Below are positions 7,889 through 14,609 of a DNA stretch of 64,000 bases, in pieces (positions within the stretch are counted from its first letter, which is position 1; each line of letters starts with the position of its first letter). Source of the DNA: Paraburkholderia ribeironis (GTDB taxonomy: Bacteria; Pseudomonadota; Gammaproteobacteria; Burkholderiales; Burkholderiaceae). The position numbers and the translations under genes are program-made. The notes below the pieces were generated by a model, which ran no database searches, was not told the origin of the DNA, and saw only the letters and a list, made by a program, of their open reading frames with translations. The stretch covers positions 79,815-143,814 of the forward strand of contig NZ_CYGX02000004.1 in NCBI RefSeq assembly GCF_900019265.1, read 5' to 3'.

Positions 7889-7975
7889 ATGTTCGTCCTG
7901 CTGTACTTTCTGCTGATGCCCCCGCTGTTTCCGGTGCTGCTGATAGCGTCACTGGTGCAGGGGGCGGGAATATGA
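7889..7975 (+). CDS. Possible 28-aa membrane peptide
   Basis: Starting 2 bases after the preceding stop, an ATG opens a 28-codon frame encoding an almost wholly hydrophobic peptide (FVLLYFLLMPPLFPVLLIA), enough for one membrane helix. It lies between two genes of the same operon. There is no strong ribosome-binding site, so coupling to the upstream gene would be needed. It may be real or a chance frame. Confidence 0.35.
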   Translation: MFVLLYFLLMPPLFPVLLIASLVQGAGI

Positions 7976-8002
7976 CGCTATCTGATCGAAAAGGAAAAAA
8001 CC

Positions 8003-8407
8003 ATGCTGAAAACCATTCTGCAATCCCTCTTCCCGGGTGTCGCGCGCAATCGCGCCGATGCGTGTGACGCGCTCGCACGCGAGCTGCCGAAGAGTCTCAC
8101 CCTGCCGGTGTACTGGCGTGCGGCGCGCAGCGAGCGCGCAGTATGGGCCGTGTGGCTGGCGGGGGTGCTCGTTCAGGCGGCCATCGATCGCGTTGAGGAG
8201 AAGGACGGCGTTTTCCTGCCAGTCGACGTGCTGGGGCGCTATCCCCGTGGCCGGTACGTGCTTGCCGACATGGACGGCCGGGTTGAGTTCGTCGGCAGGT
8301 GGCCTGCGAAGACGCGCGAGCAGGTTGAGGCCGTGCTCGATCATCGACTGACCGCCGCGCGCCAGTGCTGGCTGCACGCACCGCAGGCTGGGGGAACATC
8401 ATGCTGA
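8003..8407 (+). CDS. Hypothetical protein with the V-x-F-V-G-x-W tail (paralogue C)
   Basis: A 134-residue protein whose C-terminal part (GRYVLADMDGRVEFVGRWPAK) is the third instance of the motif seen in the proteins at 6844 and 7539. The N-terminal half is helical and Ala/Arg-rich. AAAGGA lies about 12 bases before the ATG. It overlaps the next gene by 7 bases. Function unknown. Confidence 0.65.
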   Translation: MLKTILQSLFPGVARNRADACDALARELPKSLTLPVYWRAARSERAVWAVWLAGVLVQAAIDRVEEKDGVFLPVDVLGRYPRGRYVLADMDGRVEFVGRWPAKTREQVEAVLDHRLTAARQCWLHAPQAGGTSC

Positions 8408-8769
8408 GATCCGACTTCGAACCCGCGCTTATCACTGACTCGCTGCCGCCCGCCCGCGCGATCGAGCAGAGCCGGCGGGGCAGGCCGCGCAAACCGGACG
8501 CGCAGACCAACGCTCAAAGGCAGGCACGGTGGCGCGAACGCCGGAAAGCGAAGCGTAACGGAAAAGATTCCGCACCGCCTGATGCAATTTCCGTTACGCC
8601 TGACGTGAATTCCGCACCCTGGGTGATCGAGTCCGAACGCGGCTATCCGCTTTTCACCGGAACGCGCGTCGTGTGCACGGCGTGGCTCGAAGCACAGCCA
8701 GAATTCTTCGTGGTATCGACCCACGAGGCATCTGGGACCATTGTCGTGCGGGCACTGGCACGCCGATGA
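8401..8769 (+). CDS. Hypothetical basic protein, 122 aa
   Basis: The start at 8401 lies inside the end of the preceding gene. Residues about 25-55 (RRGRPRKPDAQTNAQRQAR) begin with an AT-hook-like GRPRKP and continue as a basic helix, which suggests nucleic-acid binding. The C-terminal part (YPLFTGTRVVCTAWLEAQPEFFVVS) is beta-rich. I recognise no family; the DNA-binding idea is an inference from the basic segment. Confidence 0.6.
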   Translation: MLRSDFEPALITDSLPPARAIEQSRRGRPRKPDAQTNAQRQARWRERRKAKRNGKDSAPPDAISVTPDVNSAPWVIESERGYPLFTGTRVVCTAWLEAQPEFFVVSTHEASGTIVVRALARR

Positions 8770-8867
8770 CCGACACCAAACCCGGGAAACCCGCCAGCCA
8801 TCCCCGCCCCACGTATCTCGAAAGCCCCGCACCGCCCCCGGTGCTGGCGGCGCGCCAACGTTTATAG
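8766..8867 (+). CDS. Possible 33-aa proline-rich peptide
   Basis: The ATG overlaps the preceding stop (ATGA), and the frame encodes 33 residues rich in Pro and Lys/Arg. Its TAG stop lies inside the 18-bp palindrome at 8862-8879, so repressor binding there would sit at the end of this operon. Expression is plausible from the coupling but unproven. Confidence 0.4.
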   Translation: MTDTKPGKPASHPRPTYLESPAPPPVLAARQRL

Positions 8868-8879
8868 CAATTGCTATAA
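8862..8879. promoter_or_regulatory. Perfect 18-bp palindrome TTATAGCAATTGCTATAA, likely operator
   Basis: A perfect palindrome 101 bases before the second AlpA-like gene and 30 bases before a candidate -35 box. A near-identical palindrome (TATAGCA-N2-TGCTATA) lies at 14542-14557, upstream of the RHH regulator gene. Two copies in separate control regions imply a shared DNA-binding protein. Confidence 0.7.
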
Positions 8880-8909
8880 GAAACCGCTTTATTTTCAATG
8901 GGTTAGGCG

Positions 8910-8937
8910 TTGCAAGAAGCGTTCGGGCTCTTTATAC
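8910..8937 (+). promoter_or_regulatory. Candidate promoter of the second AlpA-like gene
   Basis: TTGCAA at 8910-8915 and TTATAC at 8932-8937 are spaced by 16 bases and lie just downstream of the palindrome, before the gene at 8980. A clear AGGAG follows at 8968-8972. Confidence 0.5.
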
Positions 8938-8979
8938 CCGGTCCATGTTGTTTCAGTTAACTTCATTAGGAGTCCTAAA

Positions 8980-9240
8980 GTGTCTAAGCCCGTCTTAAAT
9001 GAAGCTCTCGAAAACTTCGACCGTCTGCCGAACTCGGCGTATGTGAAGGTGGCAGTTGTGCAGGGTCTTTTTGCGTGCTCGCGTTCGAGCGTCTTGCGGC
9101 ACGTGGCCGCTGGCACGTTGCCCGCACCGCGCGAGTTCGGCGACAACAGGCTGTTCAACGTTGGCGAGTTGCGCGCCGTGCTCCATTCGAAGGAGCCGAT
9201 TCCCCTGCCTATGGTTGCTGAACAAACTGAACAGAACTGA
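8980..9240 (+). CDS. AlpA-like helix-turn-helix regulator, copy 2
   Basis: An 86-residue paralogue of the protein at 5814: NFDRLPNSAYVKVAVVQGLF, then the helix-turn-helix ACSRSSVLRHVAAG and the wing PAPREFGDNRLFNVGELR. The GTG start at 8980 has AGGAG 7 bases upstream, a better site than its paralogue has. It has its own promoter region with the palindromic operator and directly precedes the primase-helicase gene, so it may control replication or excision rather than the early small-gene operon. Confidence 0.75.
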   Translation: MSKPVLNEALENFDRLPNSAYVKVAVVQGLFACSRSSVLRHVAAGTLPAPREFGDNRLFNVGELRAVLHSKEPIPLPMVAEQTEQN

Positions 9241-9256
9241 TGCCCCAAAAGAAAAA

Positions 9257-9275
9257 CCCCGCTGTGCGGGCGGGG
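9257..9275 (+). other. GC-rich hairpin between the AlpA-like and primase genes
   Basis: CCCCGC at 9257-9262 can pair with GCGGGG at 9270-9275, and a tighter alternative CCCGC/GCGGG also exists. No U-run follows. It may act as a weak attenuator or limit translation of the primase-helicase. Confidence 0.4.
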
Positions 9276-9304
9276 CTCAAATCACTGATTTCAAAGGTAA
9301 AACC

Positions 9305-11764
9305 ATGAGACTTCATTCTATCACCCGTTTCTCGTTTATCGACGTCCTTTTCCTCCTCCCGCCAGCGCCGGGTGCTGCCCGCGCACCGGGCGAGGGCTTC
9401 CACCGCAAGCATGGTTCCCTCTGGAAGAGGCTACTCGCGAGTCTCTATCTGGGCGTGGAAGGTGGCGAGGATGATCTGTCGGCGCGTACCGCATTGCTGG
9501 AGTGGATTCAGCCGCTCACGCAGCGTCTGCGCGGCGACATCCATGCCGTGAAAGGTGGCGAAGGCCCCGCGTGTGTCTACGCACCCCTGCCGGAAGCCAC
9601 GCTACGTGCACACCTTACCGGCGGCGCGCAGGTAGGGCTCTACCTGATGGCGAAGGGCTCGGACACAACCCGCGTCGCCCTGCTCGATCTGGACAGTCAC
9701 AAGGGCGCGACGAGCTGGCCGGATATGGTGGCCACGGCACGGCGTCTGATCGGGCATGCTGACCGGCGCGGACTCAAGGCGCACGAGTTCCGTTCGAGCG
9801 GCGGCCGTGGCATCCACCTGATCTTCATCTGGGACGAGCCCCAGCACGCCTACAGCGTTCGCGCGCTGCTGCGCGAAGTGCTCGCCGGGGAAGGCCTCAC
9901 TGACGGCACGGGTGGCGTCGTCGCGTCGCAAGGTGAGGTGTTCCCCAAGCAGGACGTGGGCACCCGGTGCGGTCATATGTTCGTCCTGCCGCTGGGCGGC
10001 AAGTCCCTCCCGCTCGATCTGTACGGCGACCCGGCGGACGACCTGCCGGGGGAGGAAGCGCTCATGCCGCGCCACGCCGTGCTCGACAGCGAATGGAAGT
10101 GGCAATGCAGCGATGCAGTTCCGGTGCTGGAGCGTCCGGTACGCGCTGCTGTGAGTGTCGACAACATGACGATCGGGCTCAGGCATGTGAAGGCGCTCTG
10201 CGATCTGATTCCGAACAGCGGTGAGCATGAGATTCCTTATGAGGGGCAAGAGGCGGCGCAGGGTGGCAGTTACATCCCGCTCATGGCGGCCGTGTACCGC
10301 GCGACCGGCGGCAGCGAGGAAGGCAAGGAGCTGTTCATTGAAATGGCAGGTCGCTCAGGGAAGCTCAAGCTGGAGGACGTTGACCACCGCTGGCCATCCA
10401 TCGAGCGCACGAGCGGACCCACCGCCACCGTGCGCACGCTGATCAACGCCGCGAAGTTTTACGCCCCGGAGGCCGCGCACGCCATCGAGCACGGGATGCT
10501 GGCGGAGGATTTCGACTCAGTGGACGCCCCGCAGGAGGGCCAACCCGTAAAAAAGTCGTTCCTCGGTGATCTCAACCTTATGCGCGTTGGCGGTTTCCTC
10601 GACACGCTGCCTGCGCCGCGCCGCTTTCTCTTCGCGAATTTCCTGCCGGCGGCTACCGTCGCTCTGGCGGGGGCAGCAGGGGGCACAGGCAAGTCGCAGC
10701 TCTCGATCCAGGCAGGTCTGTGCCTGGCGACCGGCGATAAGCTCGCAGGTCAGTGGGAGGTGAAGGAAAGAGGAGCTTCGCTGCTGCTGTGCTCGGAAGA
10801 TGAATCGGAGGAACTGCACCGGCGCGTGCACAACACGTTTGGGCAGATGACGGCGGATGACGACGAAGAAACAAAACGTGCGAAGCGCGCAGCGATCGTG
10901 AATAGCTTCTTCGTGACCTCGCTAGTAGGCAACGATGTGCGCCTGCTCAAACAGGAGCAGCGCGGCGGCTGGTCGGTCAATACCGCTCGTGTACAGGAAA
11001 TCATCGACACAGCGAAGCAGATACCCGGACTGAAGCTGATCGTTCTGGATCCTGCAAGCCGGTTTCGGGGAGGCGATGAGAACGATGCTGACGGCGCCAC
11101 GCGCTTTATCGAAGTACTGGAGGGCATCCGAGCCGCCACAGGTGCAACTGTGCTCGTTACGGCGCATGTGAACAAGACCTCGATCAGGGACGACGATCCG
11201 TCAAATACCGCATTCCGGGGGTCTTCCGGCCTGACCGACGGCGCGCGCATGACCTTCATGATGAGCACCCTTACAGAAGCCGCAGCGAAGAAGAAAGACG
11301 TTCCCGTCGCAGACCGATGGAAGTATGTGCGTGTTGACTCGGGCAAATTCAACTACGGCCCGCCGGTGCGGGAGGTCTGGCTCAAAAAAGGCGTCGGCGG
11401 TTTCCTGCACCGCGCCGATGCTACCGAGGTCACGCCTGAGCAGGCAGCGACGGACAAAGAAGGGGAGAACGACCTGCGCGGCAGGATCGTCACCCTGATA
11501 CGCGATCGCGCGGTGCCAAAGGATGGGGAGGAAGGAAGGTATTACACAGTCACCGGCTTTCGGGAGGCATTCGGAGGCGTGAACAAGGTGCTAGGGGCCT
11601 CTCAATACGAACTGCGCGAGCTATTGCCCGCCATGCTGAGAGATGGCCATCTGAAAGAAATTCAACCTCCGGGCGCAAAGCGTAGCGTGCTCGCTCCGGG
11701 GGATATGCCCGTCGAGCAGGGTGTAGCCGACGATTTCGCTACGGACGATCCTAACGTTAAATAA
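9305..11764 (+). CDS. Primase-helicase replication protein of the element
   Basis: A fused replication initiator of 819 residues. The N-terminal third resembles archaeo-eukaryotic primases: LLDLD (residues about 126-130, with the D-x-D metal site) and SSGGRGIHL (about 164-172, the S-x-H nucleotide-binding motif). The C-terminal half is a RecA/RepA-like hexameric helicase with Walker A GGTGKSQ (about 459-465), Walker B LIVLDPASRF (about 577) and VLVTAHVNK. It would prime and unwind DNA at the element's own origin; the repeat block immediately downstream is the likely target. The ATG at 9305 has AAAGGT upstream; a longer in-frame extension to 9056 overlaps the AlpA-like gene and is not favoured. 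Confidence 0.85.
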   Translation: MRLHSITRFSFIDVLFLLPPAPGAARAPGEGFHRKHGSLWKRLLASLYLGVEGGEDDLSARTALLEWIQPLTQRLRGDIHAVKGGEGPACVYAPLPEATLRAHLTGGAQVGLYLMAKGSDTTRVALLDLDSHKGATSWPDMVATARRLIGHADRRGLKAHEFRSSGGRGIHLIFIWDEPQHAYSVRALLREVLAGEGLTDGTGGVVASQGEVFPKQDVGTRCGHMFVLPLGGKSLPLDLYGDPADDLPGEEALMPRHAVLDSEWKWQCSDAVPVLERPVRAAVSVDNMTIGLRHVKALCDLIPNSGEHEIPYEGQEAAQGGSYIPLMAAVYRATGGSEEGKELFIEMAGRSGKLKLEDVDHRWPSIERTSGPTATVRTLINAAKFYAPEAAHAIEHGMLAEDFDSVDAPQEGQPVKKSFLGDLNLMRVGGFLDTLPAPRRFLFANFLPAATVALAGAAGGTGKSQLSIQAGLCLATGDKLAGQWEVKERGASLLLCSEDESEELHRRVHNTFGQMTADDDEETKRAKRAAIVNSFFVTSLVGNDVRLLKQEQRGGWSVNTARVQEIIDTAKQIPGLKLIVLDPASRFRGGDENDADGATRFIEVLEGIRAATGATVLVTAHVNKTSIRDDDPSNTAFRGSSGLTDGARMTFMMSTLTEAAAKKKDVPVADRWKYVRVDSGKFNYGPPVREVWLKKGVGGFLHRADATEVTPEQAATDKEGENDLRGRIVTLIRDRAVPKDGEEGRYYTVTGFREAFGGVNKVLGASQYELRELLPAMLRDGHLKEIQPPGAKRSVLAPGDMPVEQGVADDFATDDPNVK

Positions 11765-11770
11765 GCAAGT

Positions 11771-12116
11771 CGGACGAACAGAAAAAGCCGGACGAATAGC
11801 GTAAAGTTTCGTCCGGCTTTTTTTTTATTCCCCGCAAACCCTTATCCAGCAAGGCTGAGCGACGGACGAAGTGGATTTTAGCAGCGGTCGTCCCCCGCTC
11901 AGCCTTATCCGGCAAGGGTTTGCGCGAAGCCGGACGAAATTATTTTTTCGACCGGCTTTATTTTCGTCCGTCGCTCAGCCTTATCCAGCATGGGTTTGCG
12001 CGAAGCCGGACGAAATTGAGCCGGTCGATCGTCCTGAATCGCGCAAACCCTTACCCAGCAAGCGAATGCGACGGACGAAATTTCACCCCCTACGGGGGCA
12101 CACCTGTTTTCGTCCG
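11771..12116. repeat. Inverted/direct repeat block, candidate replication origin
   Basis: The octamer CGGACGAA occurs nine times in 346 bases: six forward (11771, 11789, 11863, 11931, 12007, 12072) and three reversed (11808, 11963, 12109). Four larger units combine GCAAACCC, a core close to CTTATCCAGCAAG, and CTGAGCG or a diverged flank. They are arranged plus-minus-minus-plus, at about 11834-11870, 11896-11938, 11963-12014 and 12041-12079. Iterated sites next to a primase-helicase are typical of P4-like origins. AT-rich patches (11818-11828, 11940-11963) could be the opening sites. The first inverted pair doubles as a terminator. Confidence 0.65.
11782..11826 (+). terminator. Terminator of the primase-helicase gene
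   Basis: AAAAAGCCGGACGAA (11782-11796) pairs perfectly with 11808-11822 across an 11-base loop and runs into nine T residues. It lies 18 bases after the stop. The stem is built from two opposed copies of the CGGACGAA repeat. Confidence 0.9.
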
Positions 12117-12131
12117 GTGAGCCCTTTCCTT

Positions 12132-12168
12132 GGGTGGTGGGCGCGGCTTGCGGGCCGCGAGACCACCC
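12132..12168. other. Long hairpin closing the repeat block
   Basis: GGGTGGT (12132-12138) pairs with ACCACCC (12162-12168), and inside it CGCGGC pairs with GCCGCG. No T-run follows. Its position beside the repeats fits a structured part of the origin, such as a single-strand initiation site, but this is a guess. Confidence 0.5.
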
Positions 12169-12491
12169 CTGCGCACAAGAGATTTTCCACGTAAGAAGGA
12201 CGGACCACCGGCGATTGACTACTGAGGGCGCGGATACCATCGAAATGCAAAAAATGAATTAGATTCGAGAAATGATTCCAAAATGGAATGCAGGAGTAAA
12301 ATCGCGCGCCAGGCAAGACTTTGGCTGATTCGGGGTTTGCGGATCGGGGTTTGTGTTTTAGTGGCAAAAAGAGGTGCGGTGCGAGCGTCAAAAATATCCA
12401 CGACAGCCGGTGCCGGCACGTGGCCCGGGTTCGCTCATGCGCAACCGGCGGAGGATCGGGTCAGACAGATCGAAGTAGAACGGGAAAAAAC
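12169..12491. other. Gene-free region before the exported protein
   Basis: About 320 bases, AT-richer than the surroundings at 12240-12300. The only structure I see is the palindrome ATTCCA-AAA-TGGAAT at 12275-12289, a possible operator. Open frames across it have no credible start and would read into the next gene. A purine-rich GGGAAAAAAC just before 12492 supplies that gene's ribosome-binding site. Confidence 0.4.
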
Positions 12492-12899
12492 ATGAAGCGC
12501 ATTTTTCTGATCGCGGGAATGAGCCTGTCGTTCAATGTGTTCGCGTGGACCCTTGCCGGTTTGCCGGCTTACCAGAGTTACCAGAATCAAACGGTGCCGC
12601 AGCAACCACAGCCGTCTTATAGCCAGCAGTACAACACCGGCTATAACGACGGGTACATGAACTCACATGGCTATGCCGCGCAAAACGGCTATGGGCCTGC
12701 GTATCAGGACGGATACAACGCCGCATGGAAAGCGGAGCATCGACAACGACGGAGTGGCAAAAGATGCTTCTCGGTGCTGGGGCCGGCGCAGTCGTCTACC
12801 TGCTCCACCTGCTCTACCAACTCGTTGGCGAGATCCGATCGGCAAATGCGAAGCTTCAGCGAATTATCGAGTTACTCGTCGATAATGGTTTCAGGCTGA
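12492..12899 (+). CDS. Small exported Tyr/Gly/Asn-rich protein
   Basis: The ATG at 12492 opens a signal peptide (MKRIFLIAGMSLSFNVFA) with likely cleavage after FA. A Gln/Tyr/Asn/Gly-rich region follows, in which GYNDGY, GYGPAYQDGYNAAW and similar words repeat. After about residue 85 the composition turns Ser/Cys/Arg-rich and overlaps the better-looking 59-aa frame at 12725. The true product may therefore be shorter or frameshifted, the stated end being simply the first stop. Periplasmic or surface role unknown. Confidence 0.55.
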   Translation: MKRIFLIAGMSLSFNVFAWTLAGLPAYQSYQNQTVPQQPQPSYSQQYNTGYNDGYMNSHGYAAQNGYGPAYQDGYNAAWKAEHRQRRSGKRCFSVLGPAQSSTCSTCSTNSLARSDRQMRSFSELSSYSSIMVSG

Positions 12900-12904
12900 A
12901 ATGA
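12725..12904 (+). CDS. Small membrane protein, 59 aa, overlapping frame
   Basis: An ATG at 12725 in the -1 frame relative to the exported protein gene opens 59 codons. The product has a polar N-terminus, one membrane helix (MLLGAGAGAVVYLLHLLYQL) and a charged amphipathic C-terminal helix (AKLQRIIELL). This topology is far more protein-like than the overlapping end of the upstream frame. It could be a holin-like or regulatory membrane peptide. The 175-base overlap with the upstream frame is unusual and may reflect a frameshift in one of the two. Confidence 0.55.
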   Translation: MESGASTTTEWQKMLLGAGAGAVVYLLHLLYQLVGEIRSANAKLQRIIELLVDNGFRLK

Positions 12905-12940
12905 CGCCCTAAACGATCGCGCCAAACCTGACGCCCTCAA

Positions 12941-13288
12941 TCACATGCCCTTCAAAATCTCTGCGCGCTTTGAGTTGTACTCTTCCTTGGTGATCAGGCC
13001 GCGCTTATAGAGATCGCTCAGATCCGCAAGCCTCTGCGGCGTGCTGCCCGCTGGGGCCGGCACATCGGCTGTCCTTGCGGGACACGCAGCCGCACACAGA
13101 TGCATGGCATCAGTGCATTGGTGCTGCGCCATTAGTGGGAAGAGAGTGAATTTGCCGAGGCAGTCGGAATACTTCGCCGTACAGGATTGCGCGCAATTCG
13201 CATCAAGTTTGCTGGTGTCGATGTCCGCAACGCTTGCGCATCCGGCTAGCAGCAGCATCGATAACAGTAGCGTCTTTTTCATCATCAT
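12941..13288 (-). CDS. SHOCT-domain lipoprotein
   Basis: Exported lipoprotein of 115 residues on the reverse strand. MMMKKTLLLSMLLLAGC is a lipoprotein signal with lipobox LAGC. The middle has Cys-rich CAQSC and CTAKYSDC segments that may form disulphides. The C-terminal 30 residues (LADLSDLYKRGLITKEEYN) are a SHOCT domain, a short helical oligomerisation unit. Three consecutive ATGs make the start uncertain by 6 bases. It is transcribed against its neighbours, so it is probably an independent cargo gene. Confidence 0.75.
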   Translation of the reverse strand: MMMKKTLLLSMLLLAGCASVADIDTSKLDANCAQSCTAKYSDCLGKFTLFPLMAQHQCTDAMHLCAAACPARTADVPAPAGSTPQRLADLSDLYKRGLITKEEYNSKRAEILKGM

Positions 13289-13410
13289 TCTTCTGTGAAC
13301 CACTTGGTGGGGATCTGCCTAACGTCGGTGCTGCGCATTTTACTACTCAGTGCTTTAGCGGTCCCACGTGCTCGCAACTGTCGAGTGGATTCCAGCGTCG
13401 TAACGTCTCA

Positions 13411-13439
13411 TTGCATTTCGATCAGTGTCGGCCTATCAT
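13411..13439 (+). promoter_or_regulatory. Sigma70-type promoter of the serine recombinase gene
   Basis: TTGCAT at 13411-13416 and TATCAT at 13434-13439 are separated by exactly 17 bases and lie 50 bases before the gene at 13490. Confidence 0.6.
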
Positions 13440-13489
13440 GACTACACATTGTACGAAGGTCCTGAAATGAAGTCAGAAGGGGAATCGAG

Positions 13490-14152
13490 ATGGCAAACGG
13501 TAAGTTCGTGACGTACCTGCGAGTTTCGACAGCACGTCAGGGGGCCAGCGGTTTGGGTCTCGAAGCCCAGCGGGAAGCCGCCACCCGATTCCTCAACGGT
13601 GGCCAGTGGGAATTGATCGGTGAGTTCGTCGAGACTGAAACCGGTAAGGGCTTTGATGCGATCGCCAGGCGCCCGCAGCTTCGCGCAGCGCTTGAGATGT
13701 GCCGCAAGACCGGCGCGCGCCTGCTTATCGCGAAGCTCGATCGCCTGGCGCGCAACGTCGCGTTCATTGCCGGCCTGATGGAATCGAAGGTCAAGTTTGT
13801 CGCCGTCGATATGCCAGAGGCCTCTGAGCTGACTATCCACATTCTGGCGGCATTCGCCGAGCACGAAGCCAAGCGTATCAGTGAGCGCACGAAAGACGCA
13901 CTGCGCGCCGCCAAGGCCCGTGGTGTTGTTCTCGGCGCGACCGGGTCGGCCAACCTCAAGCCGAACATCGAAGCCCGCCAGCGCGCCGCTGATGACTTCG
14001 CGGCGTCACTGTCGAACGTGCTCGCAGGGTTCAAATCCGCCGGCATGACGCAACGCGCGATGGTCGAAGAACTGAACGCCTTGGGCATCAAGACTGCTCG
14101 CGGCGGTCAATGGTCGCTGATCCAACTGCAACGCGTTCTCGCTCGCGCGTAA
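13490..14152 (+). CDS. Serine recombinase (resolvase/invertase family)
   Basis: A 220-residue small serine recombinase. The N-terminal catalytic domain starts YLRVSTARQ, where the Ser is the nucleophile, and has KLDRLARNV and the E-helix AAFAEHEAKRISERT. The C-terminal part ends in a helix-turn-helix (MTQRAMVEELNALGIKT...WSLIQLQRVL). Such enzymes resolve dimers or invert DNA. It is a second recombinase besides the tyrosine integrase, with its own promoter. AAGGGGA lies shortly before the ATG. Its target could be the structured region just downstream or the repeat block upstream. Confidence 0.88.
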   Translation: MANGKFVTYLRVSTARQGASGLGLEAQREAATRFLNGGQWELIGEFVETETGKGFDAIARRPQLRAALEMCRKTGARLLIAKLDRLARNVAFIAGLMESKVKFVAVDMPEASELTIHILAAFAEHEAKRISERTKDALRAAKARGVVLGATGSANLKPNIEARQRAADDFAASLSNVLAGFKSAGMTQRAMVEELNALGIKTARGGQWSLIQLQRVLARA

Positions 14153-14254
14153 CGCATCAGCAATGCGACGACGCTGCCAGCGGCGGACGCAACAGCCACC
14201 CCACCCGCAAGCCCGAGCAGACAGGCCGGGGGATGGAGGATAGGCACCCCGGCG

Positions 14255-14440
14255 CCTTGCATTTACCTAACTCTGGGGGCCAGGCGGCCCCCGCCGTCGG
14301 GGTGGTTTCGCGGCTGAGACCATCTTTCCAATCCGCGAACCGGAAAAACATCGATGAAAGTTTTGTAATGATCTCCAACCCGCGTACCCCGAACTCTGGG
14401 AGCCTCGGGATCCCACGGCCCCCGGGTGCATGAAATCCCA
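14255..14440 (+). ncRNA. Candidate C4-like antisense immunity RNA
   Basis: The segment folds into consecutive stems. GGTTTCGCGG (14304-14313) pairs with CCGCGAACC (14333-14341), and within and beyond it GAGACCAT (14316-14323) can pair with ATGATCTC (14368-14375) with one mismatch. The reverse-strand translation of this DNA includes MVSAAKPP preceded by a CF-S-G-S-R-I-G-like stretch. I recall this from spurious ORFs that overlap C4-type RNAs in other prophages. C4 RNA of phages P1/P7 blocks translation of an antirepressor operon downstream on the same transcript. Here the RHH and virion genes lie downstream. The family assignment is from memory and needs a covariance search. Confidence 0.4.
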
Positions 14441-14541
14441 CCGGCATTTCCGCGCGCCGCCATCGAAACAACATGCACGAAACCAACTGGCGTTTTTCTG
14501 CCAGTTCGCTGGCCCCTCGAAACCCCCGCGACAGATCCAGC

Positions 14542-14557
14542 TATAGCAACTGCTATA
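14542..14557. promoter_or_regulatory. Palindrome TATAGCAACTGCTATA, likely operator
   Basis: Seven-base arms around a 2-base centre, matching the perfect palindrome at 8862-8879 except at the centre. It lies 24 bases before the -35 box of the RHH gene promoter. Confidence 0.65.
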
Positions 14558-14580
14558 CAAAACCCAATAAAATCAAAAGC

Positions 14581-14609
14581 TTGCATTATAAGTTAGTACT
14601 GCTTATGAT
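14581..14609 (+). promoter_or_regulatory. Promoter of the RHH-virion gene operon with overlapping repeats
   Basis: TTGCAT at 14581-14586 and TATGAT at 14604-14609 are spaced by 17 bases. Direct repeats of the type A-C/G-TGCTTAT overlap the -10 box (14598-14619), a usual place for autorepression by a ribbon-helix-helix protein. Confidence 0.65.

Noticed and set aside
11771..12116. CRISPR array
   Set aside because: The repeats are both direct and inverted, short, irregularly spaced and without equal spacers; no cas gene is nearby. An origin-like block explains them better.
12321..12491. Upstream extension of the exported protein (57 more codons)
   Set aside because: It would bury the signal peptide inside the protein; the ATG at 12492 starts exactly at the signal sequence.
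14157..14586. Reverse-strand open frames of about 100 codons in the recombinase-RHH gap
   Set aside because: They follow the stems of the structured region, have no ribosome-binding site, and resemble spurious ORFs over structured RNA.
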